A stretch of DNA of 64,000 nt from assembly GCA_963741135.1 (NCBI GenBank), contig CAVUHC010000005.1, positions 124,001 to 188,000 on the forward strand, given 5' to 3'. The position numbers and the translations under genes are program-made. This DNA comes from Gp6-AA40 sp963741135 (lineage in GTDB: Bacteria; Acidobacteriota; Vicinamibacteria; Vicinamibacterales; UBA2999). Each line of letters starts with the position of its first letter. The first letter of the stretch is position 1. Below the pieces are notes generated by a model. It was not told the origin of the DNA. It saw nothing but the letters and a program-made list of their open reading frames with translations, and ran no database searches. Shown here in pieces: positions 54,904 through 64,000 of this stretch.

Positions 54904-56835
54904 ATGATCCCCGGCCGTCTCCGCCTTCGGTTTGTCGTCGCCGCCGGACTCCTGGTGCTGACCACGGTCGTGGCGAGCGTGTGGACCTTCTTTTCGCTGT
55001 CTCGTCTGAGCGGCGTGGTCACGGACACGGTTCGTCAGAGCGAGTCGGTCACGGCGGTCACCTCGCGGCTCGCCGGCGCGCTGGAACGAGAAGACGATGC
55101 CGTGCTGCTCATTCTCGCGGGCGACGCACGCGGGACCGAGGTGCTCGCCCGTGAGCGGGCCGTCGTCGACAAGGCGGTGACGGACCTTGTCGGCGTCCTC
55201 GAGCCCGACGATGAACGCGAGCTGGCGCAGCCACTCCAGACCGAACTCGCGTTGTACAGGCGCGCGTCGGATGGGGTGGTCGCGGTCGTCCGCCGAACGG
55301 GAAGCGCTGGTGCAGTATCACCAGAAGGCGAACCCGTTGCTTCGGCGCGCTGTCGCGCTGACGACCGCGATCCGCGATCGTCATTTCGAGATTCGCCCGA
55401 GCAGGCGATTGCGGGCGCACGCGATGAGGCCGCGGCTGCGCGTCGCGCGGTCCTGGTGATCACGCTCATCGCCCTCGGGATCGCCGTGGCGGTCGCCTGG
55501 CATCTGACACACACCGTCGTCGGTCCGCTCCGGCGACTGACACGCGGCGCCAACGCGATCCGAGAGGGCCGGTTCTTCGGAGCGAATCGACGTGGCGTCC
55601 CGCGACGAGCTCGGCGAGCTGGCGTCGGCCTTCAACCAGATGGCGGAAGACCTGGCGGAGTTCCGGCGGACGAATGTCAGCGAGGTGCTGCGCGCGAAGA
55701 ACACGCTCGAAGCGACGCTGGAAGCGTTGCCGGATGCCGTCGTGTTGCTGGATGCGGCTGGGCGACATCCAGTCAATGAATCAGAGCCGCGGTCAGGGCA
55801 CTGGCCTCGGCCGGTGTGCGTGAGCCGCGAGCGCTGCGCGACCTTCGACTCGACGGGCTGGATCTCGATGCGGTCACGCGAGCGATCGCCGCGGAACCGA
55901 TGCGCCACCGCCAGTCGATCTCGCCCGCACGATCCGCGTCGAGCACGACGGGACGGGTCCAGCGACTCCTGCCGCGCGTCGTGCCGGTGCCGTCGCTCGA
56001 ATCCGCAACAGGGCGGCGCCGTGCTGCTGCTCTACGACGTGACCGATCTCGCGCGCCTGGACGAGATGCGTTCGGAGCTGGTGGCGGTCGCCTCGCACGA
56101 GTTTCAGACGCCGCTCACGACGCTGCGGATGACGTTGCTGATGCTGCAGGAGGGCTCCGACCGGCTGCCGACGCGGCAGCAGGAGCTGGTGGCGACGTCA
56201 CTCATCGGCGTCGAGCAGCTCGGCGAGATCGTCCACGAGTTCCTCGATCTGACGCGTATCGAGGCCGGCGAGCTGCGGCTCAACTGCGAGCCGGTGCATC
56301 TGCCGCTGGTCGTCGCCGAAGCACTGCGGCGCGCCGAGGGTCAGGCGCGGCGAGCAGCGCATTGCGCTGCACGGCGGAGATCGATCAGCACCTTCCACCG
56401 ATTTGGGGCGACCCGCTGCGGCTGCGGGCTGTCTTCGACAACATCCTGTCGAACGCGCTGAAATACACGCCGCCCGGAGGTTGCGTCACGGTGAAAAGCG
56501 ATCGACTGCTCGCGACTGGCGCCGCCGAGACGACGACCGTGACGATCAGATTACCGACACGGGCCCGGGAATTCCCGCGGCGTTTCGCGCGCGGATCTTC
56601 GACAAGTTCTTCCGCCTCGAACATCACCACGGCGAGGGTCGTCCCGCGGCACGCGGAGCCGGCATCGGTCTGTACATGTCGAGGCAGATCGTCGAGCTGC
56701 ACGGCGGTGACGATCTCCTGCGGCGCCGGCGCGGATGAGCGCGGGACCTGTATCACGGTGACGCTTCCGGCTCGGATGCCGGGCAGGCTTCGCGGTCGTC
56801 AACGATGCCACGTCCGGTCGCCGGTAGGAGGCTAG
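54904..56835 (+). pseudogene. Membrane sensor histidine kinase, partner of the sigma-54 activator, many frameshifts
   Basis: Conserved parts in order: TM1 (FVVAAGLLVLTTVVASVWTF), a periplasmic four-helix sensor (SVTAVTSRLAGALEREDDAV), TM2 (VLVITLIALGIAVAVAWHL), HAMP (ASRDELGELASAFNQMAEDL), a PAS-like linker (NTLEATLEALPDAVVLLDAA), HisKA (LVAVASHEFQTPLTTLRMTL), and an ATPase domain (VFDNILSNALKYTPPGG, ITDTGPGIPAAFRARIFDKF, GIGLYMSRQIVELHGG). These lie in different plus frames, with breaks near 55300, 55420, 55580, 55770, 56020, 56350 and 56550. This is the densest set of breaks in the window. If corrected, the gene is a normal NtrB-like kinase of about 640 residues. Confidence 0.7.
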
Positions 56836-57766
56836 GATCATCGTGCGAGAAGTGGGTCGCGATCATCATCGCTGCGTTGGCGACGACGGCTGCCGTCGTC
56901 GACGCGCACAGCAGCGCGCAGGCGTTTCGCGTCGGCGTCGATCTCGTGTCGCTCAGCGTGACGGTGACCGATCCAAGCCGACAGTATATGATCGATCTCG
57001 ATCGCGGCGACTTCGTGGTGCATGGAGAACGGCGTGCCGCAGCACCTCACGTTCTTCGCGAAGAGCGGTGTTCCGATGGCGTTGGCGCTGCTGATCGACT
57101 CCAGCGCGAGCATGGAGCAGGCGATGGGCACCGCTCAAGAGGCGGCGGTCGGTTTCGCGCGGCAACTCGGGCCCGCTGACGTGGCGACGGTCATCGACTT
57201 CGATAGCCGTGTCCAGACGCTTCAGGGTCTTACGAGCGACCGTGGAGTCCTGGAAGAGGCGATTCGCCGGACGACCGCCGGCGGATCGACCGCACTCTAC
57301 AACGCGGTGTACATTGCACTGAAGGAGTTGGGTAAGCGGACGCTCGAGGATGATCCCGCAGGCTCCGCGGCGGCGCGCCATGGTCGTGCTGTCGGATGGG
57401 GAGGACACGTCGAGCCTGGTCAGCTTCGAGGAAGTCCTGGATCTGGCGTCCCGCTCCGACGCGGTGATCTACACCATCGGACTCGGCAACCGCGATGCCG
57501 TGGTGCGTCAGAACGGTCGGGACGGGCAGTTCGTGCTCAGGCGACTGGCGCAGCAGACCGGCGGCCAGGCCTTTTTTCCGCTCGCAGCGAAAGACCTTGC
57601 GGCTGTCTACAGCGACATTCGGCGCGAACTCTCGGGTCAGTATTCGCTGGCCTACGAGTCGGGCAGTGCACGGACCGACGGGCAGTGGCGTCAAATTGCG
57701 GTGCGCGTGAATCGTCCTGATGCTATCGTTCGAACCAGGCAGGGTTATTACGCCCCGAAGAAGTAG
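56805..57766 (+). pseudogene. VWA-domain secreted protein (Acidobacterial type), two frameshifts
   Basis: ATG 56805 opens a signal-like stretch (WVAIIIAALATTAAVVDA) and the usual family entry VGVDLVSLSVTVTDPSRQYM, then DLDRGDFVV. After a break near 57015 the frame continues ENGVPQHLTFFAKSG and the VWA domain with MIDAS LLIDSSASM (DxSxS), DVATVIDFDSRVQTL and TALYNAVYIAL. A second break near 57355 leads to AMVVLSDGEDTSS, GQYSLAYESGSARTDGQWRQ and the terminal RTRQGYYAPKK. Both breaks are single bases in conserved text. About 320 residues if restored. Function unknown. Confidence 0.72.
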
Positions 57767-58121
57767 AACGTATCTCATCCCGCTCCTGCTCCTGGCAGTG
57801 CTCGCTGCGTCGGGTGGTTACAGCTACGCACAGTTCAGGCGAGGCGGTTTTGACGATCTCCGTGGTCTGCGGGGCGAACAGGGCGATCCAGCGGAGCTCC
57901 CCCCGCCGCAGTGGCGCGGCGCGGAATCCGCGGTGCCGCATTTCCGCGCCGTCCGTGACAAACACGGGCGCATCGTGGCGGTGATGACACACAACACCGA
58001 CGTGTCGGACTCATGGGAGCGCGAGGGTGACGACCCGGCGTTCTTCCAGCAGTTCTCGCCGGATGGCTACGCCCTGGGCATCAACGTCGTTGATATACGC
58101 AATGACCCATTGACCTACTGA
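57720..58121 (+). CDS. Short DUF4159-like protein with signal sequence
   Basis: 133 residues from ATG 57720, overlapping the VWA gene by 47 bases. A hydrophobic signal (YLIPLLLLAVLAASGGYSYA) is followed by QFRRGGFDDLRGLRG and then HGRIVAVMTHNTDVSDSWER and FSPDGYALGINVV. The last two strings are typical of the C-terminal part of DUF4159 domains, which are normally about 200 residues; the N-terminal half of that domain is absent. I infer either a natural short form or a deletion joining signal and C-terminus. Function unknown. It converges with the MFS gene, with stops overlapping by seven bases. Confidence 0.6.
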   Translation: MLSFEPGRVITPRRSRTYLIPLLLLAVLAASGGYSYAQFRRGGFDDLRGLRGEQGDPAELPPPQWRGAESAVPHFRAVRDKHGRIVAVMTHNTDVSDSWEREGDDPAFFQQFSPDGYALGINVVDIRNDPLTY

Positions 58122-59464
58122 TGTCTTCCCATAGCCGTGTGGTGCTTGGTGTCGCGCATCGTCAGATAGACGATGAGAGATGTCGCAATCACCGCAGTGA
58201 GGTAGTAGGAAAACCACGCCTCATGGCCGATTGATTTGAACCACAGCGCGATCGACTCCGCCGTCCCGCCGAAGATTGAAACCGTGACGGCATAGGGCAG
58301 GCCGACCCCCGTGGCGCGCACCCGGGTCGGAAACAACTCTGCCTTCACGACCGCGTTGATCGACGTGTAACCGGCCACAATCAGCCACGCCGTCGAGATC
58401 AGCAGGAACGCGACCAGCGCGCTTCTGGTCGACTGCAGCAAAGAGAGCAGGGGGATCGTGCCGAGTGTGCCCGCGACGCCGAACCAGATCAGCAGCGGCT
58501 TGCGACCGATCCTGTCCGAGAGTGCACCATAGATCGGTTGCAGGCACAGCGCGAAGATGAGGGAGCTGGCGGTCACAAGAGTCGTCTGGCTGTCGTTGAG
58601 GCCGACCGATAGCTTGAGGAACTTCTGCATGTAGGTCGTGTATGTGTAGAAGGCGGTGGTGCCTCCCATCGTCAGCCCAACAACGATCATGACCTCGCGG
58701 GGGTATTTCATGAGCGCTTTGATCGAGCTTTCCTTGCGACCCACCTTCTTGGACGCGACGAAATCGTCGGTCTCGTGCAGATTGCGGCGCATGGCGAGCG
58801 CGACGATCGCGAGCAGCGCGCCGATGACGAACGGGATGCGCCAGCCCCACGCCCTCAATTGATCCGCCGTGAGGAACACCTGCTGCAGGAGCAGCAGGAC
58901 CAGAATCGCGCACAGCTGCCCGCCGATCAGGGTCACGTACTGAAAGCTGGAATAGAAGCCACGGTGCTTCTCATCCGCGACCTCTGCGAGATAGGTGGCG
59001 CTGGTCCCGTATTCGCCGCCAAGGCTCAGCCCCTGAACCATTCGCGCAAGGCCCAAAAGCACTGGCGCCGCGACGCCGATCGTGGCGTATGTCGGCGTAA
59101 TCGCGATCATCAACGAGCCGAAGCACATGAGCAGCACGGAGAGCATCAGCGCGTTGCGGCGTCCGTAATGATCGGCGAGGTGACCGAACAGCCATCCGCC
59201 AATGGGACGCACGATGAAGCCAATCGCAAACAGGAGGGCAGCGTTCAGCTGCTGAACAACTGGATCCTGGCCTGGGAAGAACGAGGCAGCGAAATAGAGC
59301 GCGAACGCTGCATAGGCATAGAAGTCATACCACTCGACGAGGTTGCCGATTGACCCGATGAAGATCGCTCGGAGTCGACGACGTACGTCCGCGAGGTCGA
59401 GATGGTCGTCTCTGTCGATGACCGCAGTCGTGACGCTGGTGCTCTTTTCCGCGGCGCTTCTCAC
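58115..59464 (-). CDS. MHS-family (KgtP/ProP-like) proton symporter
   Basis: 449 residues with 12 membrane spans and no break. Signature strings are GNLVEWYDFYAYAAFALYFA (TM1 of the metabolite:H+ symporter family), FIVRPIGGWLFGHLADHYGR (motif A, with RRNALM), MVQGLSLGGEYGTSATYLAE and, in the second half, GALSDRIGRKPLL. Family members carry alpha-ketoglutarate, citrate, shikimate or osmolytes with a proton. The substrate cannot be decided; the WYDFYAYA and GGEYGTSATYLAE text is closest to my memory of alpha-ketoglutarate permeases. Stand-alone gene. Confidence 0.87.
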   Translation of the reverse strand: MRSAAEKSTSVTTAVIDRDDHLDLADVRRRLRAIFIGSIGNLVEWYDFYAYAAFALYFAASFFPGQDPVVQQLNAALLFAIGFIVRPIGGWLFGHLADHYGRRNALMLSVLLMCFGSLMIAITPTYATIGVAAPVLLGLARMVQGLSLGGEYGTSATYLAEVADEKHRGFYSSFQYVTLIGGQLCAILVLLLLQQVFLTADQLRAWGWRIPFVIGALLAIVALAMRRNLHETDDFVASKKVGRKESSIKALMKYPREVMIVVGLTMGGTTAFYTYTTYMQKFLKLSVGLNDSQTTLVTASSLIFALCLQPIYGALSDRIGRKPLLIWFGVAGTLGTIPLLSLLQSTRSALVAFLLISTAWLIVAGYTSINAVVKAELFPTRVRATGVGLPYAVTVSIFGGTAESIALWFKSIGHEAWFSYYLTAVIATSLIVYLTMRDTKHHTAMGRHQ

Positions 59465-59633
59465 GACAATTCCCTTCTACCGTGCGCGGGCCCGACTCGC
59501 AAGCGTCCCCGCCCCGAGGTTGTGGTCGATTTCCCCGGTGAGATGCTACACGAAGACTGGCGAACCGTCTGACTTCGCCGCGCTCGAACGCGAATCGGAG
59601 GTCGCGGGGGATCGCCGTGCGTTAGATCTCAAC

Positions 59634-59711
59634 TTAAAATCGCATTCGTAGGCCGCCGTTCACGTTGCGACCCTCCAGCGGCGCCCACGCATCAACCGTC
59701 CATCGAAATCA
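59634..59711 (-). pseudogene. C-terminal fragment of an outer-membrane barrel protein
   Basis: Read on the minus strand, 25 codons before a TAA at 59634 encode RWTVDAWAPLEGRNVNG then GLRMRF, the kind of terminal strand with final Phe that ends TonB receptors and porins. No matching barrel precedes it; further upstream on this strand is the unrelated fragment of 59753-60168 in the opposite direction. It is a remnant. Confidence 0.45.
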
Positions 59712-59752
59712 ACGAGAGACGCCGAACCATAGACACCTCTAGAGACCTTCCA

Positions 59753-60168
59753 TATGCTGCCGATCTACGGCTCGTGGAACCGCACGTTCCTGTTCGCAGG
59801 TGCCACGATGGGATGGACGATGGGGCGCGCCGGGAATCGGGGATTTGGTCCGAGCGAAAATGATCTGGGCGTCGTTGGTGAGCTCTTCGCGGATCCGAAC
59901 GCTGCGACGCACGCACGTGGGAACCTGTTCTCGGACCGTCAGTACACCGTGAAAATTGCAGGCGTCCAGCGCTTCGCCCACGACGTGCGCGTCGGCGCCA
60001 TCGCGCGTTACCAGGATGGACAGGCATTTTCGCGGATGGTCGTTATTCCCGACCTGAACCAGGGCGCGGAGGCGATCCGCCTTCCGGAGCGGGAAATCGC
60101 GCTTCACCTACACGGGAACGTTGGACGTGCGCGTCCAGAAAGGCGTCGTCTTGCCTGGAAATCGCCGC
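59753..60168 (+). pseudogene. Fragment of a second copy of the metal-operon TonB receptor
   Basis: Close relative of 39603-40120. MLPIY from the first segment is joined to GSWNRTFLFAGATMGWTMGR (which in the intact gene lies about 100 bases further on), so there is an internal deletion. The text continues NRGFGPSENDLGVVGELFAD and RFAHDVRVGAIARYQDGQ, has a frame break near 60085, and ends at LPGNRR. It shows that a second version of the receptor, and perhaps of the operon, once existed here. Confidence 0.78.
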
Positions 60169-60235
60169 ACACGCCTCTACCAATTATCATTAGAGGCTAC
60201 CGGTGGCTCCTCTGAACGATTTCCGACGTGGCATC

Positions 60236-60334
60236 ATGGTCAGCTACCTCTTCGTCGCGAAGCACGCCGACATCGAGGGCTATCCCGAGATTGCCGAGGT
60301 CTTCCGCGACACGGCCGAGGGTAGATTTGCTTGA
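60236..60334 (+). pseudogene. N-terminal fragment of a rubrerythrin-like protein
   Basis: MVSYLFVAKHADIEGYPEIA followed by EVFRDTAEGRFA and a stop. The text YLFxAKxADIEGYPxxAxxFRDTAEG is characteristic of the first helices of rubrerythrin-type di-iron peroxidases; the catalytic Glu and remaining helices are missing. It is a truncated remnant placed just before katG, another peroxide-removing enzyme. Confidence 0.6.
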
Positions 60335-60400
60335 TCTGTAGGCGCCGACGCGTCAGCCTGTCGGAACGGGTCAAAAACACAAACTAGGATCGGAGAAGAA

Positions 60401-62596
<2,196 letters not shown>

Positions 62597-62718
62597 TCTG
62601 CCGGTCATACTTAACGATCGTGATGTAATGTCGGTTGGATGTGACCACTACCGTCACTGTTCGCCGGAGTCACTGTCGTCGAGTTGACGAGCGTGCGAGA
62701 CACGCGCATGATCCCGGC

Positions 62719-63150
62719 GTGTGCACAGGCCGCCTGAGGCGTCCTCACTTCGCCTCGATTCTGGTGGTGGCCACCATTTGGGCGGCTATCCTGCCGCCGA
62801 CGCACATCCACCTCGCCGCGGCCGACCACGACGACCACGATGGCGATCACCACGACGACCACCATCACGCTGCAGCCATCGAACACGCGCACTGGGCGGC
62901 ACATCGGAGCCTGGGAGCAGTCGTTCAAGAGGGAGAGGACGAAGGGCGCGCGCTCTTCGTCGATCATCCCGCAGTTGTCTCACCGGTCCTGGGGCACATC
63001 GAAGTGCCCCGCGCGGCTCTCGTCGCTCTCCTGACCGTACCTCCTGCGCCGACGTTCACTGACGTTAGCCAGCGTCGTGCTGGCAACGCGCCTCGCGACG
63101 GACCCTCCCGCGACGTCACCTTCCTCCGCGGCCCTCCTTTCGTCCTCTAA
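62719..63150 (+). CDS. Exported His-rich protein upstream of a metal efflux channel
   Basis: 143 residues from GTG 62719, chosen because it opens a signal sequence (FASILVVATIWAAILPPTHI). Directly after it comes an Asp/His-rich run of about 20 residues (residues about 38-60) typical of zinc/copper/nickel buffers, followed by EHAHWAAHRS. The C-terminal half is unremarkable (HIEVPRAALVALLTVPPAPT). The frame also opens further upstream (62641). Proteins of this kind commonly precede czcCBA operons. Here it lies 101 bases before a CzcC-like gene. I infer metal sequestration in the periplasm. Confidence 0.6.
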   Translation: MCTGRLRRPHFASILVVATIWAAILPPTHIHLAAADHDDHDGDHHDDHHHAAAIEHAHWAAHRSLGAVVQEGEDEGRALFVDHPAVVSPVLGHIEVPRAALVALLTVPPAPTFTDVSQRRAGNAPRDGPSRDVTFLRGPPFVL

Positions 63151-63251
63151 CGGACGACTAGATATTTCTCCGTCTTCAATCGAATCAGCGTCCCAAGCGT
63201 CTCGGCGCGGGGCCGCAGCGTTCGGGCGGCAACCGCCACGAAAGAGGAGTC

Positions 63252-64000
63252 ATGGGCCCAGGGGAGAGCGTGTGTTCGCGGTTTGTTTGTGTTTCGTGTG
63301 TCGTCGCCGCGGTGGCCTGGGCGGCGGTTCCGCTTTCGGCCCAGGCCCTCATGTCAGAAGCGGATGCGTTGGCAAGACTGTCTGCGGACAGTCCGCGCGT
63401 GCGCGCCATTCGCTCGGGCATTGAACTGGCACGCGCGGACGTGCTCAGCGCCAACCGGTGGCCGAATCCCCGACTGTACGTTGGTCGTGAGTCCGTTGCC
63501 GGCGTGACGGAGACGATCACCTCGGTGCTGCAGCCGCTGCCGATCACTGGCCAGCGAAGGTTCGAAACGGCGTCGGCCACGGCGCTGCTCGAGGCGACGA
63601 CGAACCGGGCGGACGAGGGGGTGCGCCGCGCGCGCGCCGATCTGCGGATTGCGTACGCGGATCTCGTGACTGCTCAGACCCGCGAGCGCGAGCTCACCGC
63701 CGCGCGCGATCACCTTCAGGAGCTTGTCGGAATTCTAGAGAAGCGCGAACGCGCCGGAGACGCTGCGGCATTCGACCGGCTGCGCGCCCAGCGCGAGGCG
63801 ATCGACTTCGAAGCCGACCGCGTCATGGCGGGCGCCGATCGCGCGCGCGCGCAAGGCCGCCTTGCTTCGTACTTCGCGGCCGGCACCGACCCCTCGACGA
63901 TCGTCGCCGCGAATCCTGTCATCGCCCCGCGTGATGTGCCTCCTGTCAACGTCCTCGTCGACCAGGCTGAACGTACGCGCGGTGAGGCGCTGGCGCTTCA
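63252..64000 (+). CDS. TolC-family outer-membrane efflux protein (CzcC-like), cut by window end
   Basis: ATG 63252 follows GAGGAG closely. A signal peptide ends at PLSAQA. The sequence ALMSEADALARLSADSPRVR, IELARADVLSANRWPNPRLY and QPLPITGQRRF is typical for the first repeat of CzcC/CusC-type channels, followed by long helices (RIAYADLVTAQTRERELTAA). About 249 codons are visible before the window ends; the full protein is normally about 420. Role: outer-membrane duct of a CzcCBA-type RND pump, whose adaptor and pump are expected beyond the window. It is distinct from the 28.9 kb operon, which has no such channel. Confidence 0.8.
   Translation, partial: MGPGESVCSRFVCVSCVVAAVAWAAVPLSAQALMSEADALARLSADSPRVRAIRSGIELARADVLSANRWPNPRLYVGRESVAGVTETITSVLQPLPITGQRRFETASATALLEATTNRADEGVRRARADLRIAYADLVTAQTRERELTAARDHLQELVGILEKRERAGDAAAFDRLRAQREAIDFEADRVMAGADRARAQGRLASYFAAGTDPSTIVAANPVIAPRDVPPVNVLVDQAERTRGEALAL

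Overview
The window is GC-rich bacterial DNA that most resembles an Acidobacteriota genome, probably of the Vicinamibacteria type. This rests on gene families: large TonB-dependent receptors with an N-terminal carboxypeptidase-regulatory domain (Oar-like), VWFA-related 'Acidobacterial domain' proteins, a NosD-like beta-helix protein, a PEP-CTERM protein, a DUF4159-like protein and LytS/LytTR regulators. No rRNA or tRNA gene was recognised.

Layout. 0-5 kb: end of a helical protein, a PilT ATPase, a G-rich inverted repeat and an Oar-like receptor. 5-10 kb: secreted matrixin-type protease, MBL-fold hydrolase, FKBP isomerase, a deleted LPMO-like gene, a lectin-like lipoprotein and a RegB/RegA redox two-component pair. 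10-18 kb: a copper-flavoured stretch with a CusF-like protein, a second Oar-like receptor, a sialidase-fold propeller with a CYCC motif, and an overlapping cupredoxin / outer-membrane protein / sensor-kinase operon. 18-27 kb: VWFA protein, ZnuD-like receptor, LytS/LytTR pair, and an RHH/ParE toxin-antitoxin module sitting between two copies of the LytTR 3' end. 27-40 kb: a PepSY protein diverging from a tightly overlapping operon (porin-like protein, YVTN propeller, hairpin-less RND adaptor, CusA-like RND pump, heavy-metal-binding protein, monohaem cytochrome c, YtkA/FixH-like lipoprotein, TonB receptor). 40-43 kb: a tandemly duplicated NosD-like gene and a PEP-CTERM protein. 43-49 kb: S1/P1 nuclease, VapBC, small unknown proteins, a 42-bp tandem repeat, methyltransferase, TonB. 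49-58 kb: CDF zinc exporter, MgtE, APC permease, an NtrC-type regulator with its kinase, and a VWA protein, most of them heavily frameshifted. 58-64 kb: MHS-family transporter, a gene graveyard, katG, a His-rich protein and the start of a CzcC-like efflux channel.

The common theme is metal (mainly copper/zinc) handling and redox stress at the envelope: receptors bring ligands across the outer membrane, RND/CDF systems export metal, and cupredoxin, CusF-like, HMBD and cytochrome proteins handle copper or electrons in the periplasm. The 28.9-37.8 kb operon is the best candidate for an undescribed system, because its adaptor lacks the parts needed to dock a TolC-type channel and the operon supplies a porin-like protein and a propeller instead.

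A caution for the whole window: at least fifteen recognisable genes are broken by one or more single-base frame shifts, densest at 51.6-57.5 kb. Some gene deaths look real (internal deletions, truncated duplicates), but many breaks are single missing bases inside otherwise conserved domains and may be assembly errors. Such genes are given here as single spans with the break noted.
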